Assembly: GCA_039090855.1 (NCBI GenBank)
Contig: CM076995.1
Location: forward strand, 118,184,270-118,248,269
DNA from: Macrothele yani
Lineage: Eukaryota > Arthropoda > Arachnida > Araneae > Macrothelidae
Length of the DNA stretch: 64,000 nucleotides
Direction of reading: 5' to 3'
Shown: positions 35,367-46,954 of the stretch, one piece after another
How the letters are laid out: each line of letters opens with the position of its first letter
Numbering within the stretch: position 1 is the stretch's first letter
Made by a program: the position numbers and the translations under genes
The notes under the pieces: generated by a model
What the model saw: only the letters and a program-made list of their open reading frames with translations
Told to the model about the DNA's origin: nothing
Database searches by the model: none

Positions 35367-35837
35367 CATAGGCGTAGCATTAGGAGGGCACGTGCACCTC
35401 AACTTAGAAATTGGAAAAAATAATGAACTAGTCGTTCGTCTTTTGAATGTTAGAAAGTGTGATATACAGCCAAGGGAACAACGCTACGCAATTGTAAGCA
35501 TTGTTATGACTGCTTTGCAGCAGTCATCTAATGATTGTTTTGATCATCAGATGACAGATGACAGCATGAGGTGCTTTGAAAGGCATGTTTTTCTTTTTTC
35601 ATCCTCATTAGGGTTAATCAACAAGCCTGACGCACATCGTAGTTTTGGATGCATTTAGCATTTAAAAAACCTAAGCTATGGCACTAATAACAACTGAACA
35701 GGAGCATTTTCAGAGAAACTATTTCCGAAAATGCTCGTTCCTTCACCCAAGAAAAACATCAGTTCACATTTATTTGAGCCCCTCCCCCCCCCCCCCCCCC
35801 AAAAAAAAACATTTTTTTTTATCACGCTACGCCTATG
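35367..35837. mobile_element. Small TIR element (MITE-like)
   Basis: The ends CATAGGCGTAGC (35367-35378) and GCTACGCCTATG (35826-35837) are perfect 12-bp inverted repeats. Inside the right end lie a C tract (about 35783-35800) and an A tract. The interior has an imperfect hairpin at about 35530-35556 and no transposase. The same end motif recurs in the elements at 40755-44340 and 56473-56630. No clear target duplication was seen. Confidence 0.55.
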
Positions 35838-36270
35838 AACGTAACACATTCCTTTTCCTTTAAAATAAGTTTTCCTGATAGAATTATCGACACTTGAAGC
35901 ATCAACCTTCGTAGTACCGCATATTACAGAATATTCGAAAAAGCATTGCATACAAAGTTTTATTTTTCTTGAGAAAGGAAGGGCATTTTTTCTTCTTTCA
36001 CATTTTAACTTGATTCAGCACCCTCTCGCGCCGGTTTACACGTTTCTATAAATTGCGATCGATTTATTATATCACTGTGCTGTAAGAGCGTGTTTTTACC
36101 TTGTATTATTCCTTTTTTTGTACAGTAATTTTTACTGTTGTTGCGGTCTCTCAACATCAATGAAAGCACACAGAACAAGGAGCTTAAGGAAGAAAGTTTT
36201 TTTTTTTTTTAATTTCCTTTGTCGAGACTTCTGCTTTGAGTAACAGACTAGGTTGCATTCTGTTTTCATA

Positions 36271-37105
36271 TGCGGTAAAACCTCCCTTTTAACGAACACC
36301 CCTCAAATACGGACCCCTCTCAATTACGGCCACTCTGTACGGTCCATGCGTAACAGCATGTGTTAGAATGGATATGCGTCCCCCTATCTTTTGCGGACTA
36401 TCTCAGATAAGGACATGGCCATCGATCAGAACACCTCAAATGCCTATATAGAACCTCGTACAAATGGTAATAAGTATTAATATGACAACGGCCATGTAAC
36501 GGTAGGAAGTATGACTTCATCTGCATGAATCAGAAGGATTTCGTAAGAGACAGCAACCGCGGCGGCTACGTACTCACCTAATGGTTAAGTCATTACCTAC
36601 CCTCCGAGAGACGAATTTTATTGTTTGCCACCATGAGCAACTCTACTGGTCTCGATCCTAATTTAGGGCCACTGGCTTCCGGGAAGAGAGACAGAGGTGC
36701 AGTGTTGTAAAACAAGTACACCACCCAGGTATCATCCGGGACCCGAACTGGGGTCCAGTTGAACGGTTAGACAGAAACCAGCGCCTCTAACCACTAGGCC
36801 ATCGGGCAGTCGATAGTGTTTCCCATTTGCCTCCGACGTTGACTTTTTTTTTTTTTTTTTTTTGCGTCAGATTTCTTACGAGTTTGTTATTGTGCATGTA
36901 TTTATTATGGACCTACGGCTTGTGAACATCAAGTGATAACTCTTCGACAAACGTAAACGACAGTTTTGCGTTATTTTAACCTACTGTAACCTAGAAATTA
37001 CGGAAAAATCTCTTTCAAGGACACCTTTTCTTTCATTTTTTTTTAATTTTTTACGGACAAATACAAATGTTCCGAGAGTGTCCCCAAACGAGAAGTTTTA
37101 CAGCA
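36271..37105. mobile_element. Pogo/Tigger-like non-autonomous element
   Basis: The left end TGCGGTAAAACCTCCCTTTT is followed by AACGAACACC and TACGGACCCC repeats. The complement of the right end begins ATGCTGTAAAACTTCTCG and continues to GGACAC and TTGTCCGTAAA. TA lies at 36269-36270 and 37106-37107. Degenerate CGGACA-type repeats inside the ends are seen in pogo-type elements. There is no transposase. A SINE sits inside. Confidence 0.5.
36624..36812 (-). repeat. tRNA-derived SINE inside the pogo-like element
   Basis: CCATGAGCAACTCTACTGG and CCTAATTTAGGGCCACTGGC mark the body. CCCGAACTGGGGTCC is a damaged B box and CTAACCACTAGGCCATCGGG the A-box side. Confidence 0.75.
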
Positions 37106-37107
37106 TT

Positions 37108-40064
37108 AACATAGCTGTAGATTCTGTGTTGTTGTGATTCTATACAGGAAGACTAGATCTCGGGGTGCCATCAGGAGCTTGGTCTCAAGTGCAAAGCTTA
37201 TTTATTTGCTATCCAAGAACATTTAGAGAAATGCGATTTAAAAGTTGGTACACTGAATTTAATTAGCAGATGGCATTTAAATTCCTTAATCTGAACCCAA
37301 GTTATTCAATTCAATTATGATTAATTATTATTAGTACGTATTTCATAATTTTTATTATGATTTCTGTTTTGAATTTTCGTTCTTGTCATTTCTGCATAGG
37401 CCTACATTGTCTACAATTTTTCAGTTTTTATTTTCCTTCCCATTTATTTTCCCTCGACAGAAATGCAAGTTTTGATAATGTTTCATCAGATACTCATTCA
37501 CCCCACAATAGTTTTTGAGAACTGAGTTATGTAATGTTCGTTTAAGGCTGTCTTTGAAAGAGTGTTAGGGTTCATCTTTTGCGATAGATTGCGCAAAAAA
37601 CAACTCCTTGGGCGTGGCTTTTACGTCTTGAGTGACTGTCCAAGAATTTGGCATCAGCGAATCACTTGGTAGATCTGCTCCTTGTCCACTTCCACGTTGG
37701 CTGGCACTTACACTCTTCACCTTCTGCCGACATTTTAACTATTTTCTAATTTCGAAAACGATCGATCCGACGTTATCATGGCACTAGGACTGCTAAAAAA
37801 AAAAAAAAGAATGAATATTAGGAAAAACTGAAATAAGACATTTACTGAGAATAATATACAGGTTTGCTGCCTTTCACGTAGTAAAAACTGTTCGTTTCTG
37901 CTTTAAAAGTAGGACAGAATTGAACACCAAAAGATTAATAATGACAAATATTGCATCAAACTGATATTTAGCTCCAAAAGTTTTCTTCTGGTGCCGGCAC
38001 CCGTTCATCCGTGACTGTTTGCAGGAATGTGTCGTAAAGAAGGAAAACGAAGTTATCTATTGAGATTTTCAGAACGTTGTTTCGGTTTAGTTAAGGTTGT
38101 GTAGAAAGTAGTGTTTAATAGTTCAGTTGTTCTTGTTTCTTTATTTTATATCTCATGCCCGACTTTAATGAAAGCCGATCATGAGGGATTCATAAAGATT
38201 TGTTAAAGATTTTTTTTCCTGAATCACATTTAAGCACAACTTTTACTAACTTTCATACCATTTACTTAATCTAAAAATGTATCTAAAAATGCGAAATTTA
38301 TTTAAGCTACTATTTTGTAGAATAGATAGGTAAGGAGCACTATAAACGAGTTCCTGGGTTAAAAAACCGAAGAACACTAATTTAAAATATTTCTCACAGA
38401 TTATACTATTCAAACTAAATTTCATGTGGATCCAAGAGACGAAATTTCACAATAAGTACTTATAAATTATAGCAATATTCTTTCACATCTTTCATATAGA
38501 TCTTTCAAAATATCTTTGCTGGGGGGTGGAGCCTGCCCAAGAAAAAACACCCGAAACAGGTTTAATACAATTTCTTTAGAATCACCCCATCGGGGAGCAC
38601 TATGAAGAGACCCATATTGAAGTGATTCTTTCAAAATGAAAGAAAAGGAAGAAAACAAAACGAATAACAATGAAAGAAAGTGAAAGCACGAAAACAATAT
38701 AGATACAGGAAGAGAAACAGTTTCCAACACATGAAAAATGAAAATTTGACTCTGGATCGTACTATGAATATGTGACTTATTCAATATTATTTTTTCTTTC
38801 TTAGCCAGTCACAAAGTTCAGCCTAAGACTTCTGATTTTGGATAACAGATACATACTCGTATAAAACTGGTTCCATTTCGCATAATAATGACATTTTTTT
38901 TTTGCGCGTTTGCGGAAGCTTTTAAAATTGTTTTTTGCGATCTGTAGAAGTTTTGTTGCGATGTTTAACAACGGAGACACGTTTCTTGTTATTGTAGTTG
39001 TTTAGAGGAAGTGCATCACAAAACAGATATAACAAACGATCATTTTTACATAAAGCTATTTTTGCAGACATTTAACATTCCTGTGCCGTTTTTTATTTTA
39101 TTTTATTTTTTTGAGGGGGCAGGAGCTCAGGTTTGAGCTCACGACCCTTGCACGGCAACACCACCTGCGTCAAACGATAATGCGCCACTGGGTCTAGCCC
39201 TAAAATATTCGGTGCTAATCCTGTTACTGACGTTCAGGTATTAGTAATTTAAAAGCACCCAGTGCACTTATGCAGTACTCACGGTCGAGCGTCCTTTCCT
39301 GAATGCCATGAGAGCTGACATTACTTATGCTCAAGTGTTGCTTGACTCTTCAGACGGTTCTCCCTGGCTGTTATTTTTCATCTTCAAGGACAAGGCTGTC
39401 CAACAGTAACTTCTGTGACTGATGTCTTAGAGCAGCAGGCGCAACTGAAAGTGTGAAGCACTAGTCTCGTATTTCCATGCATAAACACTTGACTCCACCT
39501 AAAATTGGTTTGTTGCAGTCAGGTAGACTGAGTAAGCCTTTTCTCCAACAGAGCTCTTGTGCAATACGCTCCAACTCCTAAATGTTTCAGTTTCGGGTAG
39601 TAATTAAAGTGACCACCTCTCACCAAATTGTAAAATTAACTCGATGTAATTTTCCATGAAGGAATTCGGATGCAAGTGTGCTAAGACTGCGTATGCTCAT
39701 TCGATTTCAAATCTGAAATAAGTGTTCATAGTGATCAGTCAAATACAAAATAAAGTGCCCGTCCAGAACACCCAAGTTATTAACGGCGAATATAATGATA
39801 ATAATTTAAAAAATTCTAAATTTTTTTCCCTTCCATCTTTCCTTTGAAGTACGCTAAGCGAAGTGCGCAATGCCGAATAAGCCGTGACTTGACGAGGGGA
39901 CTCTCTAGTTTGAAATAAAATTATTAAAAAAAATTAATGCCAGTTCAAACAAAAACATAGACACATTTCTTAATGAAAATTTATAACTTCGACTTCCCGC
40001 CTTAAATTACGCTCGTAATTTTCCAGTATTTCTTCGTTGATCGTTGTATCTGGGGTTGGCATCA
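37108..40064. other. AT-rich sequence, no gene seen
   Basis: No supported gene. A partial SINE head lies at 39110-39198. An A tract is at 37796-37808. Confidence 0.45.
39110..39198 (-). repeat. SINE tRNA-like head
   Basis: On the minus strand CCCAGTGGCGCATTATCG and GTCGTGAGCTCAAACC lie at A-box to B-box spacing. The body is missing. Confidence 0.45.
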
Positions 40065-40128
40065 TTATGTCCGTCTGTCTGTGGACATCATATCTCTGCA
40101 ACTATTTAATCGTTGAAATTACTAATGC
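40065..40128 (+). repeat. Leader fragment of the ~150-bp tandem repeat family
   Basis: GTCTGTGGACATCATATCTC then TGCAACTATTTAATCG parallels the start of the array at about 12188-12225. Confidence 0.4.
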
Positions 40129-40138
40129 TTCAGAAATA

Positions 40139-40691
40139 CAGGGTATTTCAAAATGATTGCCCCGATTACAAATGACAATAACGTGTTTATGGTGATAAAT
40201 AGATAGCTGATATTCCTACACAAGAAAGAAGGAAGTTTAGAATTTTATTGGAACCTACTGCTGTGTTGCTATGGTGACGTAAGAAAGTGAGCTGCCCGTG
40301 CGCACTAAGCCAGTGCCGTTGGACGACAGGGTTTTCTGCAAGTGGCCCCACAGGTCTCCGGATCTTACTCCTTGTGACCTCTTTTTGTGGGGGTATGTCA
40401 AAAGCCATGTGCATGTGCCACTTTTGCTGAGAACACTGCACGAACTAAAGATGAGCATTCAGCTTGCACTGGCATCAGTGACTACGGACATGCTTCATAA
40501 CGTATGGCGTGAAATGGATTACCGTGTAGATGTTGTCCACGTGACCCAGGGGAGTCACATAGAACATTTGTAAAGTACAGAAAAAAATTCTAAACTTCCT
40601 TCTTTATTGTGCAACAATGTGATCTCTGTATATATGTTCATAAACCAGGTATTGTCATTTGTAATCGGGGCAATCATTTTAAATTACCCTG
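40139..40691 (+). mobile_element. Deleted mariner-like element with ~44-bp TIRs
   Basis: The first 44 bases and the complement of the last 44 agree at nearly every position (shared core ATGATTGCCCCGATTACAAA). TA lies at 40137-40138 and 40692-40693. At 553 bp it keeps only the end of the transposase gene. Confidence 0.85.
40330..40573 (+). pseudogene. Mariner-like transposase C-terminal remnant
   Basis: SPDLTPCDLFLWGYVKSHV carries the third catalytic region and the sequence ends GSHIEHL before TAA. This matches the C-terminus of the remnant at 19641-19872. Everything upstream of the last catalytic block is deleted. Confidence 0.75.
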
Positions 40692-40946
40692 TATTATAAA
40701 TTTCATAGATATTAAAAAGTTATTTAAAATATACTGCTCTCTAAAAATAGAAAGTAGCGTAACCAGAAATTTCTTAAGAGGGGGGGGGGTCCATGAATTT
40801 TGTTCATCGGTGAAAGCCTCCCGGAAAAAAAAAAAAAAAACTCTTTAAGTGTGAATAAGCCCAAAATCTTTTAATGTCAAAAAATGAAAAAGAAAAAAAA
40901 ATACCGAGAAAACATCTTTTCAATATATATATATATATATATATAT

Positions 40947-43200
40947 CATCATCATCATCATCATCATTTTCAACCATTAATAATCCACTGCTGGACGAAG
41001 GTCTCCCCAAGTTTCTTCCACAACGGTCTGTCTTGTGCCAGTCTCTTCCATGTTACTCCAGCATACTTTCAAAATTCATCCGTCCATATTTTACTCTGGT
41101 CATGATGTCTTCCACTCTTGTCATTTTTCTGATCCACGAGTTCCTCTTCTTATCTCTCCTGGTTGCATCAAGCATGCACCTTTTCCATGCGCCTTTGAGT
41201 TGTCTACAGCATTTGTATGTCTCTTTTAGTTAAGAGTTAAGATCCACGTCTCTGCACCATATGTAAGCACTGGAAGGATGCATTGATCAAACACTTTTCT
41301 TTTAAGACATAATGGCATATTGCTCTTGAAAATTATACTGTTTCTTCCAAACGCTCTCCAGGCAAGTTTTATACGCCGATTAATTTCTTCATCAATGTGG
41401 CCCTTACTTTATATCTGCTGTCCAAGCTTTTCGACATCAATCGATAAATCTTAATTTCTTGTAAAAGCATTGTACATCACTTTTGTCTTCTGAAAGTTCA
41501 TTTTTAATCCCACTTCTTTACTCTTGTCAGCAAGTTCCTGGATCATACTCTGTAGCTCTTATGGGGTAGTTGCAAAAATGACTATGTCATCAGCAAAACG
41601 AAGGTGGGTTAGATAATCTCCATTAATCTTTATCCCTTTGTTTTCCCAGTTCATTGATTGAAAGACATTTTCCAATGTGGCATTAAAGAGTTTGGGAGGT
41701 ATAGTGTCACCTTGTCTCACTCCCTTTCCAATTTTTATGGGTGCTGTAATCTCGAATAGCCGAATCTTTGCACTTGCATTTTCATAGATGTTATGAATAA
41801 TATTAATGTACGCATCTTCAATACCGCAGGATTTCAAAGCCATTGTAATTGCTGATGGCTTCCCCGAATCAAAAGCCTTTTCATAGTCGAAAAAAGCCAT
41901 GCATAGTGGAAGTTCATATTCCTTCGCTCTTTCAATTAGTTCTCTCAGTACGTGGATATGATCTATAGTGCTGTAGCCACTCCTGAATCCAGCTTGTTCC
42001 CTCGGTTGAGCCATGTCCATTGTCACCTTCAAGCGATGTGAAAGAACTTTAGTGAAGATTTTATAAACCACTGATAGGATGCTGATATGTCTGCAGTTCC
42101 TGAGATCCTCAATATCACCTTTTTTATGTAGCAAGATCATTGTAGCATTGTTCGAATCCTCAGGAATCTTCCCTTCATTAAGGCATGGAGTGAGAACTTG
42201 GGCGGTACTGTTTCAATTTCTCCACTTGCTTCTTGTATGATGTCTACGGTAATTCGATCTTCTCCTGGAGCTTTTCCCCGTTTCATGTTCTTGATTGCAT
42301 GTGTAACTTCTGCTTGGAGGACTGGAAGAACTCTGGTACCTTTTGTAATGTCTGGAGTACATGTATCATCCCTTTCGCATAGTTTTGAGTAGAAATCTTT
42401 CGCTCTTGTCAAAATTTCACCTCTATTTCTTGTTACAGAACCATCTTCTTTTCACAGAGCCATAATCTGTTTTTTTCCCTTACTCAGATGTCCCTTTGCT
42501 CTCTTTAGGCTTTGGTTGTTTTCAATTGCTTTCCTTACTAGTTCACAGTTGAATTTCCTTACATCTTCAGAGATACTTTTTCGTACCGTCTTCCATAGCT
42601 CTATATATTCCACTTTGGAGGTCACATCTCCTTTAGTTGTCCTCATCTCTCTTCTTTTTGCATCAGAATTTTGGTTGTTCCTGATAATTTGTTCGTATGC
42701 AACTTGTTCTTAGTACCAGCTATTTTTGTTGCTGTTTCCATAAGAGCCTTGGTTATCTTTCTGTTAACTTCAGAGAAGTCCACTTCTTCCGAAGTTAGAC
42801 CTTCTAGAGCAGAGAATCTGTTCCTCGGTTCCAATTTGAAGGTGTTATGATGTTTTTTAAGGTTAGTCGTGTCAATACACTTTGTTTGTTTCATGATCTT
42901 GCCACGCTCGAGTTTAGCATTGAGCTGCATCTTACATCTTACCATTCTATGGTCACTACCTGTGTTGAACTTGTTTAGCACACTGCAGTCTTCCATGACA
43001 AATTTCTTGTTAGACATAATAAAATCAATTTCACTTGTCAATTCATTGGGAGGTCTCCATGTTCATATTTCTTTTGCGGTTTTCTTGAAAAAGGAGTTCA
43101 TGACAAAAAACCCTTCTGCCTCTGCAAACTCTACGAGAGTATTTCCACGCTGGTTTCTGTTGCCGTGACCGAATTTACCTACTGAAGTTTCATAACGTGT
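40947..43200 (-). mobile_element. RTE-clade LINE, 5'-truncated
   Basis: The minus-strand 3' end falls in an ATG/CAT trinucleotide tail at 40947-40970. The element extends to about 43200, within the endonuclease region. It is longer at the 5' side than the copy at 48564, retaining a stretch of AP-endonuclease (FGHGNRNQRGNTLVEF). Confidence 0.85.
40970..43178 (-). pseudogene. RTE endonuclease/reverse transcriptase, broken
   Basis: In minus-strand order it has an endonuclease remnant with EIDFIMSN and the SDHRMVRCKM box (about 42930), a linker, and a reverse transcriptase whose readable blocks are 42137-42412 (RGKAPGEDRITVDII) and 41559-42140 (ILLHKKGDIEDLRN; GFRSGYSTIDH; FADDIVIFATTP). A decayed C-terminal region follows, ending at the TGA at 40970-40972. 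Frame breaks lie near 42648, 42450, 42138 and 41555, and a stop interrupts the endonuclease part. The family copies itself by target-primed reverse transcription. Confidence 0.85.
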
Positions 43201-43260
43201 ACTATGAAGTTGTACAATTCACAAGGGAACTGCGCCTACCTGCAAGAACCACGGGCAGAG

Positions 43261-44226
43261 TATATAAACAAAATTTTACTCACAATGAACGAAGAACTCC
43301 CCAAGGAAACCCTCGAACTTTCCGTAAACTAACGAACGTAAACCAAAACACATACTGTTACAAATATGCACACAAAAACAGTAATGATAAAAATACAATG
43401 AAAGCAAACACGCAAATTCGGAAACCGGGAGCCACTCATCAGGGAAAGAGTTTCATGCAGGTGTCGAATTAACTGAAAAACAATCTCCAAAATAAGGGTT
43501 AAGAATTTTGCAAAATTTAGGACTAGACACCTGGTCTTTCCTACCGGAACCAAGAATACCAAAAATTAAATATAAGGACTTAGCTTAAGTAAAGTAACCT
43601 AAACCCTTCATCTTAGCGAACAGCAGACGAACACGAACTCCGATCCGCCCCTCAAGCAAGCTAATCCCAAACCACACGAAAGAAAATGAACAAATGCCAT
43701 ACTGATTCCCAAACGCCAAAAATGCCATACCGATTTCCATGAATCCAAAAAGAACTAAATAATACCTTGTGACGTCCCCTGTCGAATTCCAAGAAAAGGC
43801 TAAAACTAGGTGTATGTATGCTAATGTATGAGAGCAGGTGTCGTGTTAAACGTTCCGGGACGACTCGGAAGAAAATATTATGAATTGTAAACCGAAGAAT
43901 GGTTCATCAAAAGTATTAGATGTAACAATAATGCATAATCTAATTTTGAAAGATTTTCCTAAATTAAAAGAAGTCAACAGATTTTCAAAATGGAATAGAC
44001 AATATTTCAAAGGATAATGATTTCTTAAGCAAGAGGAGAAAAGTATTTTGAGTTGTTTTGTAATGTTAGATCTGTTATTACGAATTCACATAATTATGAC
44101 TAATGACTATTTTCGTGTGTATATTTGTAACAGAATGTGTTTTGGTTTACGTTCGTTAGTTTACGGGAGGTTCGGGGTTTCCTTGGGAAATTCTTCGTTG
44201 ATTGTGAGTAAAATTTTGTTTATATA
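43261..44226. mobile_element. Foldback element with ~112-bp inverted arms
   Basis: Left arm 43261-43373 and right arm 44115-44226 are complementary at about nine positions in ten. Both contain AACGAACGTAAACCAAAACA (right arm as complement) and TATATAAACAAAATTTTACT. The 740-bp interior has no ORF of note. The short ORFs in the arms are mirror artefacts. Confidence 0.8.
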
Positions 44227-44756
44227 TATATGTATATATACATATATATCGCTTTAAATTCGTACCCAATCCTCGTCAAGAGGGTCTGGACCGATGCCCC
44301 CCCCCCCATCATCCCCTCCCCTCTCCATTGGCTACGCCTATACTCATCATAACAAAGGTGATTTCACATCACCTTAACAGAAAGTCCTGCTTATGAAGAC
44401 TGGTCCAACCCAGCAGAAACGCGTGCGGTAACATTAGGGGTTTAACAATTTTGGAACGGAGCATGCGCTAAAGACGGACGAAATATTCCCGTCTTAGGAC
44501 GGTTGTTTTTAAGCTTTAAATAAATATTAGCATATAGGGGATGTTTACCGTCCAATAACGGAGTGAAAATTTTAATTGAAGCAGATTGAAAACAAATCAA
44601 ATAGACGCCGGATTTCTGTAAGGAAGTATAATAAAAACTTATATAGTAAGAACTCATTCATGTTAGAACTAAAAAAATTATATGCTATTTATTTCCGTTT
44701 TTCAAAAGACATCGCGATAAATAACATTCTGTGTAAAATATTTGTCGTTTAACAAT

Positions 44757-44840
44757 TGTAGATTAGAGTTTGGATAGATCAATGTTTTGCAAAATTTGTA
44801 ATATAATCAGCACTAAACTCGGAAAGTTGTTTTCGTGTAA
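44757..44840 (+). repeat. Direct repeat pair, copy 1
   Basis: This matches 45121-45205. Shared segments are TGTAGATTAGAG/TGTAGGTTAGAG, ATTTTGCAAAA-type sequence, and ATAATCAGCACTAAACTCGG, which is identical in both. Confidence 0.7.
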
Positions 44841-45120
44841 ACTTACCTTTGTAAACTTACCATAAAAACTTTTACTTAGATCTTTCGCGTTAAATTATAC
44901 TTTTTCTCCGGCACACTTGTTATTCCCTTCACGGCTTGTTTTACACTGTCCTACTCGACGGTTAGTTTGAAACTTCATAGCGAAGCTTTTTCTATAAAAT
45001 AATGCGACATCTGATATTACAAATCGGAAATTTCTATATTCTCGACGATGTGCCATTATGGCGACATCTGCTTTTAGATGCAATCTTACTCACTTTGACG
45101 TCTCAAGATTTTAGTTTTTA

Positions 45121-45205
45121 TTGTAGGTTAGAGCGTTTAGATAGATCGATATTTTGCAAAATGTTTAGTATAATCAGCACTAAACTCGGAAAGTTAGTAA
45201 AATTA
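45121..45205 (+). repeat. Direct repeat pair, copy 2
   Basis: Second copy, 364 bp downstream of the first. I cannot tell whether these are terminal repeats of a small element or a segmental duplication. Confidence 0.7.
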
Positions 45206-45743
45206 TTTTTATTTATAGCAAAGATTTTTTTCCACTTCAGATGCTATTGAAATTCTCTATAACATTCATGTTTCATTAAAAAAAACTGTTTTCAATATAG
45301 CTAGAGGCTTTTCCCGTTCCCATAATAAAATTGAATAACCAACATAATCTATTGTTTTATGTCCCTTTTGTTTTCACTCATTTTTCTCAGAAATGAGTTT
45401 CGTACATATTTGGCCTTCAGCACGAAACGTCAAAGGAAAAATGGAGAAGCGAAAGAAATGGGAATCCAATCTATGTTGCTCGAAATATTTTCTTTGTTAA
45501 ATTGCTAAATTTTACATTAATATTGTAAAATGAGTAAAGGAGCAGTACCTATTACAGAATTGTCAGCTGCTGCCGAAGTAATACAAACATACACCGAGTG
45601 ATCACTGAATTATGACCACCCCTAATCAAAAGCGGATGAGGCCCGCTGACCACGTGAGTTCCGAAACAGCGCAATTAGTCGACCGATTTAGCATATATAA
45701 GGTGTGAGTGGAGCAATAGGTAGTAATTTTTTAATTTTTTTAA

Positions 45744-45949
45744 TTGGAGGTTTAACGACCACCTTGAGCAACTCAGTGGGCTATAAGCAGTCGCCCGTCC
45801 CTAATTCAAGGCCACTGGTTCCAGGGAAGGGAGAGAGCCAGGGCCGTAAGACAAACACAACATCCCTGCCTCACCAGGATTCGACCTCGGACCCATCCAG
45901 GACGAATGATCAGAATCCATCGTTTACACCACTGCGCCACCGGGGCGGC
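45744..45949 (-). repeat. tRNA-derived SINE inside a Tc1 element
   Basis: Near full-length minus-strand copy. The head is CGCCCCGGTGGCGCAGTGGT and the end is GGTCGTTAAACCTC-like. The B box is slightly altered (CGAGGTCGAATCC). Confidence 0.85.
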
Positions 45950-45968
45950 GTAAAAATATCGGAGGGTG

Positions 45969-46949
45969 ATGAGTAAACGAAAGGATTTATCGGACTTTGA
46001 GAAAGGGCAGATTGTGAGAGCTCGGAAAGCCTCGATTTCTCAACCGGCTGAACTGTGTATCAGGATTGGTGTGAAAATGGTCAAACAACGAGCCGGAGAC
46101 AAAACTGCACAGGACAGCGAGAGGTTGATATGACATGTGAGCGCTGGGTTCAACGACTCGTACAGGGCAACAGACGCAGCATTGTTCAACAGTCGACTAC
46201 CCAATACAACAGAGGTCAAATCGGAACAGTATTTGTCTTGACCATGCGTTACACGCTAGCACGTATGGGCTATAACAGTAAACGACCCCAACGACATCCT
46301 CTCCTAACCACGGCTTATCGACGCAAAACACTCACCTGGTGCAAAGATCACGCAACTTGGGCGTCGGATGACTGGAAAAAAGTGTGTTGGTCTGACAAGT
46401 CCCGTTTTTTACTCCCCCTCGTGGATGCTCGGGTAGTATTTGGCGCAAACAACATGAGACACTCGATTCAACCCTGCATGGTCTCCACAGTGCAAGCTGG
46501 TGAAGATGGTTGTATAACTTGGACCCCCTGGTGCACGTGGAACAACGTATGACTGGTGCCCACTATAGTGAATTTCTTGCTGTCTCTGTACACCCAACGA
46601 TGGTGCACATTTTCCCGAATGGCGGCGGTGTCTTCCAAGCTGACAATGCGCCAATAAGCCACAAATCCAGTGCTGTGCAAGAATGGTTTGAGGAACACAG
46701 TTCATACCTCCACAATATCGATTGGCCTTCGAACTCCATGATATCAATCCCATAGAGCATTTGTGGGACACTATGGAACGGTATACCAGGCCTCTGGATA
46801 AACCAATCATCACCATACCTGCACTGAAGGCCGCACTACACACAGTTTGGTTCGCCATACCTCTCAACTGCATCCGGCATCTTATTGAATCGTTGCCACG
46901 TCGGATAGCTGCTGTATTGAGGACGGAAGGAAGACCTACGAAGAATTAG
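45969..46949 (+). pseudogene. Tc1-like transposase pseudogene
   Basis: The ATG at 45969 opens MSKRKDLSDFEKGQIVRARK. A frame shift near 46050 leads to the block 46055-46552. There WSDKSRF keeps the first aspartate but the usual next glutamate is lysine. Block 46510-46755 has VFQADNAPISHKSS (second aspartate). INPIEHLWDTMERY (glutamate) lies in 46722-46949, ending EGRPTKN at the TAG. At least three frame breaks. Confidence 0.85.
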
Positions 46950-46954
46950 GTAGG

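Larger units (their letters stand above)
40755..44340. mobile_element. MITE split by a 3.3-kb compound insertion
   Basis: The left half (40755-40945) begins TAGCGTAACCAGAAATTTCT and includes CATGAATTTTGTTCATCGGT. The right half (44227-44340) has TTTAAATTCGTACCCAATCC and ends CATTGGCTACGCCTA. The two halves are contiguous in the intact copy at 56473-56630. Between them lie an RTE copy (40947-43200) and a foldback element (43261-44226), both bordered by TA-rich microsatellite. Confidence 0.6.
44341..45591. other. AT-rich sequence, no gene seen
   Basis: It contains only the direct repeat pair described separately and a short duplication of GTAAACTTACC near 44840-44861. Confidence 0.45.

Noticed and set aside
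38467..38784. 105-codon minus-strand ORF as a membrane protein
   Set aside because: Phenylalanine and leucine richness comes from A/T-rich codons on the reverse strand. No neighbouring evidence of a gene.
42198..43168. Plus-strand ORFs over the RTE copy at 41-43 kb
   Set aside because: They are antisense shadows of the minus-strand reverse transcriptase.
43197..43562. ORFs within the foldback arms
   Set aside because: They occur because the arm is mirrored at 44115-44226; no protein similarity is visible.
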